Assembly: GCA_964509505.1 (NCBI GenBank)
Contig: CAZDYP010000038.1
Span: forward strand, 1-32,504
Direction of reading: 5' to 3'
DNA: 32,504 nt
From: CAZDYP01 sp964509505
GTDB lineage: Bacteria > Chloroflexota > Anaerolineae > JACRMK01
Shown piece after piece: positions 23,008 through 30,400 of this stretch. Position numbers and translations under genes: made by a program. The notes below the pieces were generated by a model. The model searched no databases, was not told the origin of the DNA, and saw only the letters and a list, made by a program, of their open reading frames with translations. The number at the start of each line of letters is the position of its first letter. The stretch's first letter is position 1.

Positions 23008-25001
23008 CGTATCGCTCCTGCGCGCAACATCTCTACACTCAATACGACGCGATACGCCAACAATTGCCCATCGGCGGCGGTGATGCGTTCCAGTTGTGCG
23101 GAGGGATAGCGGTTACGCATACGCTCGAAGGCGGTCACTTGCGGTAGATCAATGAAGACGATAACGGGTCGCACTGGATTTGGCGCAAGCGGCAAATCAT
23201 AGAGCGTCAGCCATGGTGCGAATGGTACAGTGGGCGCGAGGAACGTGATGGTGGGAATGCTCCAATAGCGCCAGGCGATGGCGAAATCGTGCGTCGGCGC
23301 ACGCTCATTCATTTCACGCGCAATCACCGTCTCTGCATACGAGTGCATGTAACGCACTTGCGGATCTTGCATTTGATGATTGAAGTAGAGGTCGAGGTTG
23401 TGATACGCGACGAAAACAAACAGTAGGGTGAAGGCGATGACAGGGAGGTGACGCGTGAGGCGTGAAAGGTGAAGCGCCTTGAAGATTGAATGTTGAACAT
23501 CGAATCTTGAATGGTGTCGGATAGCGACGAGCGCCAACGTCACGAAATAGACGAGCGCGGGCATGACGCCAATGCTGCGAATGCCTTGCGGCGCTTCGGC
23601 GTTCACCGACCAGATGCCGCCTTGCAACAGCGCTGCGAACAACATGAGCATCCATAAATTGGGCAGCTCGCGCCACCGTCGCAAGGCGAGGCTAAAACCA
23701 AGCACGCCCAGCATACCCATGAACGGATCGAGCATCGGCGCGCCGGGCAAGTTGTGGCGTCCGTTCTGGTCGCCTTGATAGTTGAACATGGCTAGATGTT
23801 GGAGTGTGCTTTGCCACAAGGCATTGACGGCTTCCACAGGTTCGACATCGTAGAAAATCGAAGCGCTGCGATAGCGGTCCCAAAAAATGTCAGGTTCCAA
23901 AATAGCAAATTCGGCGACAGGCGCGAGTGCGACCAAGCCACCCAATGAAAAAAACAAGACGTGCGGTATCAATGGTCGCAGATACATCCGCCAGGCGTTG
24001 CTGCGCGCAGACCAGAATGCGAGCGCGATGAGCATGACGCCCAATGCGATGAGCAACAACGTGAAGATACGCATGGGCAGATAGTAGGTGAGACCGAAGC
24101 CCAATGTAAACCCTGCAAAGGCGAAGTCGGCGATGCGTTTGCGTTCCAGTCCTTTGTCGAGAAAGTAGAAGGTGAGCATGATGAAGAACGGCGTGCTGAT
24201 GGCGTCGAATTTGATGCGCGAGAAGGTGAGGTCGTAGCGCATCACCGCCCACAACGCCGCCGCCATCAAACCCGCAGGGCGGCCCAACCAACGGCTGAAC
24301 AACAGATAGGCAAGCCAGACATTGCCGACGCCGAACAGTGCAGGCACAAGGCGCAGCGTTGCGATGGTGTCGCCAAACAAGACGAATGCCAGCGCTGCCG
24401 TGAACGTGTCCTGCAAAGGACGCTCGATATACGCTTCAAAGATGGGACGATAAGTCGGGTCTTGCAACACGCGCCGCGCGACGTTACCCACGCGCGCCTC
24501 GTCGTGCCACAAGCCCGGCGGCATCACGTCGTTTTGCCAGAGGCGCACGCTGAAGGCGAAGAAGAGGATGAGGAGGAGTAAAAAGTAATGAGTCATTGGT
24601 AATTGATAATTGGAGGTTGGAGCTTGGGGCTTGGAGCTTGGAGGTTGTATGAAGGCGCTGAGGAAGAGGGTCATGCTTGCGCCGTGCAAGAGCCATGCGA
24701 GACCTTGATATGCAACTATGGGGAAGGCGCTGAGCGCGGCGACGCCGAGAACGATTGAGCTGGCGATAAGCAACCAAAACGCGCGTGCACGGGGCAAGGT
24801 GTGCGGCGATATGGGGTCGGCAAGGCGACCACCTGCGGCCATGGAGAACGGTGCGCGCGCGCGCACGGCGACGACGAACAAAATGATCGCAGCGAGGTAT
24901 AGCACCCACCCATCGTCAGGGCGCGAGCTAACGAGCTGCAATTGCGCTTGCCATGCAATGAACAATGAGAGAATGAGTAGCAACAAAAGGAAACTCCTCA
25001 A
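23004..25001 (-). CDS. GT-C (PMT/ArnT-like) membrane glycosyltransferase
   Basis: The 665-residue protein lacks extra C-terminal PA14 or NHL domains. Two to three N-terminal spans, a repeat-encoded linker (about 119-139, PPSSKPQAPTSNYQLP), and a core with GLWHDEARVGN (DE at 167-168) mark it as a GT-C enzyme using polyprenyl-phosphate sugars. ALWAVMRYDLTFSRI and YQGDQNGRHNLPGAPMLDP are shared almost word for word with the 18288-22199 paralogue. A second repeat-encoded loop (about 494-516, RFDVQHSIFKALHLSRL) precedes the last span and YHNLDLYFN. The start is taken as TTG at 25001, because the first hydrophobic span begins right there; it has no clear ribosome site. The stop overlaps the next gene's ATG. 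Confidence 0.88.
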   Translation of the reverse strand: MRSFLLLLLILSLFIAWQAQLQLVSSRPDDGWVLYLAAIILFVVAVRARAPFSMAAGGRLADPISPHTLPRARAFWLLIASSIVLGVAALSAFPIVAYQGLAWLLHGASMTLFLSAFIQPPSSKPQAPTSNYQLPMTHYFLLLLILFFAFSVRLWQNDVMPPGLWHDEARVGNVARRVLQDPTYRPIFEAYIERPLQDTFTAALAFVLFGDTIATLRLVPALFGVGNVWLAYLLFSRWLGRPAGLMAAALWAVMRYDLTFSRIKFDAISTPFFIMLTFYFLDKGLERKRIADFAFAGFTLGFGLTYYLPMRIFTLLLIALGVMLIALAFWSARSNAWRMYLRPLIPHVLFFSLGGLVALAPVAEFAILEPDIFWDRYRSASIFYDVEPVEAVNALWQSTLQHLAMFNYQGDQNGRHNLPGAPMLDPFMGMLGVLGFSLALRRWRELPNLWMLMLFAALLQGGIWSVNAEAPQGIRSIGVMPALVYFVTLALVAIRHHSRFDVQHSIFKALHLSRLTRHLPVIAFTLLFVFVAYHNLDLYFNHQMQDPQVRYMHSYAETVIAREMNERAPTHDFAIAWRYWSIPTITFLAPTVPFAPWLTLYDLPLAPNPVRPVIVFIDLPQVTAFERMRNRYPSAQLERITAADGQLLAYRVVLSVEMLRAGAIR
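23455..23520. repeat. Translated repeats in second loop of glycosyltransferase
   Basis: Units gtgaggc, gtgaaag, ttgaaga, ttgaatg and ttgaaca encode the loop before the last span. The position is equivalent to 20490-20600 and 13043-13095 in the paralogues. Confidence 0.8.
24585..24650. repeat. Translated heptamer repeats in first linker of glycosyltransferase
   Basis: Starts with gtaatgagtcattggtaatt, the same string found at 14181-14200, then runs through ttggagg, ttggagc and ttggggc units. It encodes a Pro/Ser/Gln-rich linker. Confidence 0.88.
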
Positions 25002-25008
25002 ACTTGGC

Positions 25009-25042
25009 AGACCCGCGAGGTCCCAGAAAACCTCGCGGGTCT
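25009..25042. repeat. Perfect 13-bp palindrome AGACCCGCGAGGT
   Basis: Arms at 25009-25021 and 25030-25042 with an 8-nt loop (CCCAGAAA). It lies just upstream of the glycosyltransferase start. Palindromes of this type recur widely in environmental bacterial genomes; its function is unknown. Confidence 0.88.
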
Positions 25043-25055
25043 AGGTGGGCAAAAC

Positions 25056-25086
25056 AAAAAACTCCCGATGTCCTCAGGAGTTTTTA
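25056..25086 (-). terminator. Intrinsic terminator after tRNA-Met
   Basis: AAAAACTCC (25057-25065) pairs with GGAGTTTTT (25077-25085). On the minus strand the second arm ends in a T-run, immediately after the tRNA-Met 3' end. The stem is symmetric enough to work on both strands. It separates the tRNA unit from the glycosyltransferase genes. Confidence 0.85.
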
Positions 25087-25088
25087 TT

Positions 25089-25163
25089 TGGTAGCGGCGC
25101 TTGGACTTGAACCAAGGACCGAACGATTATGAGCCGTTTGCTCTGCCTCTGAGCTACGCCGCC
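25089..25163 (-). tRNA. tRNA-Met (CAT), elongator type, CCA encoded
   Basis: A full 75-nt cloverleaf reads from GGCGGCG to CGCCGCT, followed by ACCA. The D-arm is GCTC/GAGC with a short 7-nt loop, the anticodon loop is CTCATAA on an AACGG/TCGTT stem, and the T-arm is CTTGG-TTCAAGT-CCAAG. Position 1-72 is a G-U pair, and the anticodon stem lacks the initiator's three G-C pairs, so it is not the initiator. A tRNA-Ile2 that reads AUA after lysidine modification has the same CAT anticodon and cannot be fully excluded. The CCA end is encoded. Confidence 0.92.
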
Positions 25164-25167
25164 ACGT

Positions 25168-25233
25168 GGTGGATAGCAAATGGCTGATGGCTGATAGCCC
25201 ATGCTGTGCTATTTGCCATCAGCCATTTGCCGA
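25168..25233. repeat. Heptamer repeat and inverted copy between the two tRNAs
   Basis: atggctg units (aaatggctgatggctgatag) and their inverse (ctatttgccatcagccattt) flank an 11-nt loop, making a long hairpin between tRNA-fMet and tRNA-Met. It would be transcribed if both tRNAs share the promoter at 25321-25348. Confidence 0.88.
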
Positions 25234-25235
25234 GA

Positions 25236-25307
25236 TAGCGGGGAGAAGATTCGAACTTCTGACCTTTGGGTTATGAGCCCAACGAGCTGCCACTGCTCCA
25301 CCCCGCA
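25236..25307 (-). tRNA. Initiator tRNA-fMet (CAT), CCA not encoded
   Basis: The 72-nt cloverleaf runs from TGCGGGG to CCCCGCT plus discriminator A. Initiator features are present: an unpaired 1-72 position (T-T here, C-A in E. coli), three consecutive G-C pairs in the anticodon stem (TTGGG/CCCAA) and loop CTCATAA. The T-arm is AGAAG-TTCGAAT-CTTCT. The bases after the discriminator are TCT, so CCA must be added by the CCA-adding enzyme. Confidence 0.95.
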
Positions 25308-25320
25308 TTGAACTATCGCT

Positions 25321-25348
25321 ATTATAGCGTGCTTCTCACTCGCGTCAA
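25321..25348 (-). promoter_or_regulatory. Sigma-70-type promoter for the tRNA genes
   Basis: On the minus strand TTGACG (-35), a 16-bp spacer and a perfect TATAAT (-10) end 13 bases before the tRNA-fMet 5' end. The spacing and both boxes are near consensus. Confidence 0.88.
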
Positions 25349-25361
25349 ATCATCGTTGCCA

Positions 25362-25679
25362 TCACTTCGCTGCAGGCATCGCTGACACGGGCACGCCAAT
25401 TACCGTCACTTCGCCTGGTTTAGCCATCTTCAATTCACGGCGCGCGATGAGCTCGATGTATTCGTCACTCTGCACGTAACGCTTGCGCTGTTCGAGACGC
25501 GTCGTCTCTTGACGCACCGCTTCGATTTCGGCTTGCAACGCTTGGGTCTGTCGCCACAGCGTATAGGTCGTCGTCATGCGCTGCGCCATGACAATCAAAA
25601 TCAACAGCGTCAAGCCTAGCGCAATGGCTGTGAACACTTGCGACGGCGAGAGCGAGTGCGGCGCGGGTTGCTTGGACAT
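25362..25679 (-). CDS. FtsB/DivIC-like septum formation initiator
   Basis: I start it at the ATG at 25679 (MSKQPAPHSLSPSQVF), giving 105 residues. The longer frame to 25781 is encoded by palindromic element 2 and is rejected. One membrane span (FTAIALGLTLLILIVMAQRM, about residues 16-35) is followed by a coiled coil (TQALQAEIEAVRQETTRLEQRKRYVQSDEYIELIARRELKMAKPGEV). The last part matches the FtsB/DivIC signature of divisome proteins that bridge early and late cell-division factors. The protein is typical in size and topology, with a short cytoplasmic tail and an extracytoplasmic coil. It lies alone, upstream of the tRNA promoter. Confidence 0.88.
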   Translation of the reverse strand: MSKQPAPHSLSPSQVFTAIALGLTLLILIVMAQRMTTTYTLWRQTQALQAEIEAVRQETTRLEQRKRYVQSDEYIELIARRELKMAKPGEVTVIGVPVSAMPAAK

Positions 25680-25735
25680 GGCGCACAGTCTAACGAATTT
25701 CGCGCGGCGCGTCAAAATGCCCGCACGCTGCAGAC

Positions 25736-25899
25736 TTCTTAACGTCAATTCGGAATAAGGTTGCGGGCGATTGAACATCACGCCTACTCACTGCAAAACC
25801 CGCCTGCGCGGGTGCAGTTCCAGTCGACGGAGGTCGGCTGGGCGCTGCATTGCACGCGCATTGCCTTCGCTGTGACTTATCCCGAATTCACGTTTCTTA
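25736..25899 (-). mobile_element. Palindromic element 2, copy B (complete)
   Basis: The body of 152 bp (25742-25893) has ends ACGTCAATTCGGAATAAG and CTTATCCCGAATTCACGT and is flanked by a perfect 6-bp direct repeat TTCTTA (25736-25741 and 25894-25899). It is inverted relative to copy A and lacks the nested MITE, so it provides the empty-site sequence. No coding capacity. Confidence 0.93.
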
Positions 25900-26027
25900 A
25901 TGAAGTTTAAGAAATTAACTCGGGTACGGCAGGTGTAGGGCAAGTTTGCAACTTGCCCACGTGGACAAGTTAAAAACTTGTCCTACACCTGCGCTCTATA
26001 CCCGTACTATTTCTTGAAAGTTCATCA
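25900..26027. repeat. Large compound palindrome able to form a three-way junction
   Basis: Outer arms (ATGAAGTTTAAGAAAT, CGGGTA, GCAGGTGTAGG and their imperfect complement up to 26025) enclose two inner hairpins, GGCAAGTTTGCAACTTGCC (25939-25957) and GGACAAGTT/AACTTGTCC (25963-25983). It sits directly beside the right target duplication of element 2 copy B and upstream of the metallo-beta-lactamase gene promoter. It fills most of this gene gap. Confidence 0.85.
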
Positions 26028-26054
26028 AGCAGCCTGGCATCTGTCTAATTGGCG

Positions 26055-26088
26055 TATAATTCGCGTATTCTAATTTCAGGAGTCTGCT
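26055..26088 (+). promoter_or_regulatory. -10 box and ribosome site before the MBL-fold gene
   Basis: A perfect TATAAT at 26055-26060 has no good -35 at 16-18 bp. It is followed by AGGAG at 26078-26082, six bases before the ATG. The short distance implies a leader of about 20 nt. Confidence 0.6.
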
Positions 26089-27345
26089 ATGACACAACCA
26101 ACCGAGCGCCGTCGCCCGATGGGCGAGCGCATGACGCACGAAACCGTGACAATGGCTGATGGTTTGTATCTGCTGCCCGGCTTTGCGAATGCGGGCGCGA
26201 TTGTGACCCGCGCAGGCGTCGCCATCGTGGACACGGGCAACATGAACGTGCCCGAGGCGGTGCTGGGGCGTCTGCGACAAATCACGCAGCAACCGATTCG
26301 CTACATCATCTATACGCACGCGCACGCCGACCACGCCGCCAATGCGACACCCATCTTGCAAGAAGCCGCGCAGCGCGGCGACCCACGCCCGCAAATCATC
26401 GGTCACATCAACACGCTGGCGCGCATGAATCGTTATGGTGAGATGTATGGACACAATGCGTTCATCAATCGTGTACAGTTTCAAGTGCCGCCCGACCGCC
26501 CGAGCTTTCCGAGCAACGAGCGGTTCATTCGCCCCGCTGTAACTTATACACATGATCTGACGTTACAACTAGGTGAGCTCACCTTGGCATTGCATCATGC
26601 GATGGGCGAGACCGACGACATCACCTGGATTCACATTCCCGAGCGCAAGGCGATTTTTAGCGGCGACCTCGTCATCGGCAGTTGTCCCAACATCGGCAAC
26701 CCGTTGAAGATTCAGCGTTACGAGGTCGAGTGGGCGAATGCGTTGGAGCAGATGCGCGCGTTGCGACCTGAGGTGTTGGGGCCGGGGCACGGCGTCGTCT
26801 TGCGCGGCGCGGAGCTGGAGGAGACGCTGCGCGTGACGGCGCAAGCGTTGCGTTACTTGCATGACGAAGTGGTGCGGCGCATGAACATCGGACAGTGGGA
26901 AGAGCAAATCGTGAACGAAGTGCAATTGCCATCGGAGCTGGCGAACCATCCCGCGCTCGCGCCCGTGTATGGGCATCCGTCGTTCATCGTCCACGCGATT
27001 TATCGGCGCTATGGTGGGTGGTACGACGGCAACCCCAGCCATCTCGCGCCCAGTCGCACGGGCGACATCGCCGCCGAAGTGGTAAGGCTGGCGAGCGCGG
27101 AGGCGTTGTTACAACGCGCTGAAGCCTTGCAGCAGATAGACCAGCATCAGCTGGCGTTGCACTTGATTGACTTGGTCATTGATGGCGCGTATGATGTGAG
27201 CGTCGCAGCGCGCGCGTTGCGGATGAAGAGTGCGAGCTTGAAGGCGCGCGCCGAGGCGGAGACAAGCTTCATTGCGCGCAGTATCTTGATGGTGAGTGCG
27301 GAACGCATCGCGCGGGAGGTGGAGCAAAGCGCAAGCAGCAGGTAG
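26089..27345 (+). CDS. Alkylsulfatase-like metallo-beta-lactamase fold hydrolase
   Basis: The 418-residue protein opens with a metallo-beta-lactamase domain: VAIVDTG, then the zinc motif THAHADHA (H77, H79, D81, H82), HHAMGETDD and IFSGDLVIG. The segment GHPSFIVHAIYRRYGGWYDGNPSHL (about 295-320) is the mark of the alkylsulfatase (SdsA1/BDS1) family, and the helical region after it matches the dimerisation domain. SdsA1-type enzymes release sulfate from alkyl sulfates such as SDS. This protein lacks the C-terminal SCP2-like domain and is much shorter than SdsA1, so a different ester may be the substrate. There is no signal peptide, so it is probably cytoplasmic. The start is set by AGGAG six bases upstream. 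Confidence 0.87.
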   Translation: MTQPTERRRPMGERMTHETVTMADGLYLLPGFANAGAIVTRAGVAIVDTGNMNVPEAVLGRLRQITQQPIRYIIYTHAHADHAANATPILQEAAQRGDPRPQIIGHINTLARMNRYGEMYGHNAFINRVQFQVPPDRPSFPSNERFIRPAVTYTHDLTLQLGELTLALHHAMGETDDITWIHIPERKAIFSGDLVIGSCPNIGNPLKIQRYEVEWANALEQMRALRPEVLGPGHGVVLRGAELEETLRVTAQALRYLHDEVVRRMNIGQWEEQIVNEVQLPSELANHPALAPVYGHPSFIVHAIYRRYGGWYDGNPSHLAPSRTGDIAAEVVRLASAEALLQRAEALQQIDQHQLALHLIDLVIDGAYDVSVAARALRMKSASLKARAEAETSFIARSILMVSAERIAREVEQSASSR

Positions 27346-27366
27346 CAAGTGGCAAGTAGCAAGTTG
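27338..27366. repeat. Heptamer repeat agcaagt at MBL gene end
   Basis: Units ggtagca, agtggca, agtagca and agttgca straddle the stop codon of the MBL-fold gene. The last residues (SASSR) are encoded in the repeat-like stretch. Confidence 0.75.
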
Positions 27367-27435
27367 CATGGTTGTGCCCATGTATGCATAATGATAATCC
27401 ACGATAGATCATCGCAAGATGACGAGGAGATTCTC

Positions 27436-30400
27436 ATGCAAACTCGTTCGTTCTTTTTCATGTTCTCTCTGTGCGTCATTAGCGCGGTGGTGTTCGCGCT
27501 TCTCGCGCCGACGACGGCAGGAGCAGTCGCCTGCACCTGGAATGGCTCCAATGGCAATTGGAACGATAGCACGAAATGGTCATGTGCCATCGTGCCCGGC
27601 GCAAGCGACGACGCCGTCATCGCCAGCGGCACGGTCACATTGACGACCGATGTGACCGTGCAAAGCCTCACGCTAACGGGCGGGACGGTGACGGGCACGG
27701 CATCCATTACCGTGACGACGTTGCTATCTACCACGAGCGGCTACCTGAACGGCGCGGGCATGGCGACATCAAATGGCGCGCTGATGTTGAACAACGGCGG
27801 ATTCCGCTTGGGCCGTCACTTCGTCAACAACGGCACAGCCACCCTCACGGGCAACGGTTACTACTTCTCACTCAACGATGGCGCGGTGTTCACGAACAGC
27901 GCGGCGGCGACGTTTGACATTGATGGGGACGCGGGCATCTGGTATTACACGGGTGCGGGTATGGGCATGGCGTTCAACAACTATGGGGTATTCCGAAAAA
28001 TTGGAGGCTTGGGAAACTCGAACGTCGGCTATTACAGCGATGTGAGCTTCAACAATCATGGCACGGTGCAAGTGCTAACAGGCACGTTGGGCTTGGTTGG
28101 CGATGGCNNNNNNNNNNNNNNNNNNNNNNNNNNNNNNNNNNNNNNNNNNNNNNNNNNNNNNNNNNNNNNNNNNNNNNNNNNNNNNNNNNNNNNNNNNNNN
28201 NNNNNNNCTACATTCAACAACTATGGCACACTCCGCAAAGTCGGCGGCACGGGCATCTCCTATGTTGGCAATGGGAGTGTATTGCAGTTCAACAATCATG
28301 GGATAGTTGCCGTACAAACGGGCAGCCTATCGCTCTACGGCGACGGCACACACACGGGACCGTTCACGGTGAGCGCGGGCGCGACGTTAATTCACAATGT
28401 GGGCGTCATCACGTTCCAGCCCAGTGCGACCATCGGCGGCGCAGGGCAAGGCGTGTTCAACGGCGCGACCGTCAACGTCTTAGGCACATACAACCTCACG
28501 GGCTCGACGCATGTGCAGGCAGGCGCGGTGAACTTCGGCACGAATTCATTCACGCTACCCAATTTGAAAATGACGGGCGGAGCCATTACAGGCACCGGTG
28601 TGCTGACCATCACGACGCCGCAAACGTGGGGCGGCGGCGCAGTGCGCGGCAATGGCGCCATCGTCATCGCCGACCCACTCATCATCAGTCAAACGGGCAA
28701 CGTCAATGTTGAGAACGGGCGTCAATTCATCAATCACAACGCTATGACGATACGAGGCAACGGCTATAGCTTCTTCGTGCAAGATAATGCGACCTTCACG
28801 AACAGCGCCAATGCCAACCTCAATTTGATTGGCGCGAACCTCACCGATTTGTTTGGCACCAATGCAAAATTCAACAATCTAGGCTTGGTTCGTAATCTCG
28901 GCGGCGCGTCAGGCATAGGCTACTTTAACGACTTGGTGATTAACAATAGCGGCAATATTGACATTGTCGGTGGCACTCTTGGATTCTACGGCACATTCAC
29001 GCAGACCGCAGGCGCGTTGCGTTTGATGGGCGGGCACTTGCCAACCAACTTTAACAGCTTCACACTCTTGGGCGGCGTGTTGACGGGCACGGGCAACATC
29101 ACGGGCAACGTCACCAATCAAGGCGCGCTCATCATGCCCGGCTCGTCGGCGGGAATGCTCAACATCACGGGCAACTATTTTCAAGGCAGCAACGCCGCGC
29201 TCGTGATGGAGCTGGGCGGCGCGATTCCAGGCTTGCAATTCGATCAGCTCAATGTCGGCAGCTTTGCGAACCTCAACGGCGCGTTGACCGTGACGCTCAA
29301 CAGCAACTACACGCCATCGCTTGGTACGGCGTTCAAGCTCGTCACGTTTGGCTCGAAGACGGGCAACTTCTCCCGCATTGTCTCGCCGACGTTGCCATTG
29401 GGACGATTGTTTGTGCTATCGCAAGGACTTGACAATCTCGCGCTCGTCGTCTCGAATGGCAATCGCGCCAACGCGCAACCCATCAACACGGGCAGCACCC
29501 TCACAGGCAACGTCACGACCATCACCGCCTCGAATTGGTACAAGTTCAACGTGCCGCTCGCGGGGTCAACCATCTTCATCACCTTGACGGGACTCACGCA
29601 AGACTATGACCTGTTCTTGTACGCGCCCGCCGTCAGCGAAGAAACGGGCAGTCTGCATGACATTGGTCAGTTGGGCGACATTGGGCAACTCGGCGACATC
29701 GGACAGCTCGGCGACATCGGACAACTGGGTGATATTGGACAGCTCGGCGACATCGGGCAGCTCGGCGATATTGGACAGCTCGGCGACATTGGGCAGTTGG
29801 GCGACATCGGGCAACTCGGCGACATCGGACAATTGGGCGACATCGGACAATTGGGCGACATCGGGCAACTTGGCGACATCGGCTTGCGCGGTGGGCCCGG
29901 TGCGTTGGTGGCAGTCTCGGCGCGCCCCTTCACGGCTACGGAGCGTATCGTCCGCAATGTGCATGAGCTCGCAGGCAACTACTACGTTTCGGTTGTGCCA
30001 CACACGGCGCTCGCGGCAGGCACGCCCTTCTCGTTGTTCATCACGGTTACGCCGCCTATCAACCCATTCATGCCCATCACCACGCCCATTGCGACGACGT
30101 TTGCGACGCCCGCATACAGCCCGACAATTCAAACGCTCATCCTTTACAACAGCGCGCGTTTCAATCGCTTCTACACGAACACGGGCACCATCACCTCCAC
30201 ACAACTCATCACGAAACTGAACGCGCTCGCACAACACGCGCAAGTCAAAGGCATGCTGATTGATTTGAATGACTATGCGGAGTTACGTAATGCGTATGCG
30301 CGCTGGGAGGTCGAGCCGACGAATCCGCAAGCGGCGAACTTCGTCGCAGGTCACATCAAGTCGCTGCTCTATCGTCTGTTGCCCGCGTACCCCAACGCGA

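Noticed and set aside
25680..25781. Longer start for the FtsB-like protein
   Set aside because: The extra codons lie partly in palindromic element 2, and the family begins close to the membrane span.
27349..27435. Upstream start for the giant secreted protein
   Set aside because: It would bury the signal peptide behind 29 residues encoded partly by repeats; GAGGAG precedes the ATG at 27436.
29566..30243. Minus-strand open frame with Asp-Val-Ala-Glu-Leu repeats
   Set aside because: It is the mirror of the DIGQLG-encoding repeat; all frames stay open because the 18-bp unit has no stop.
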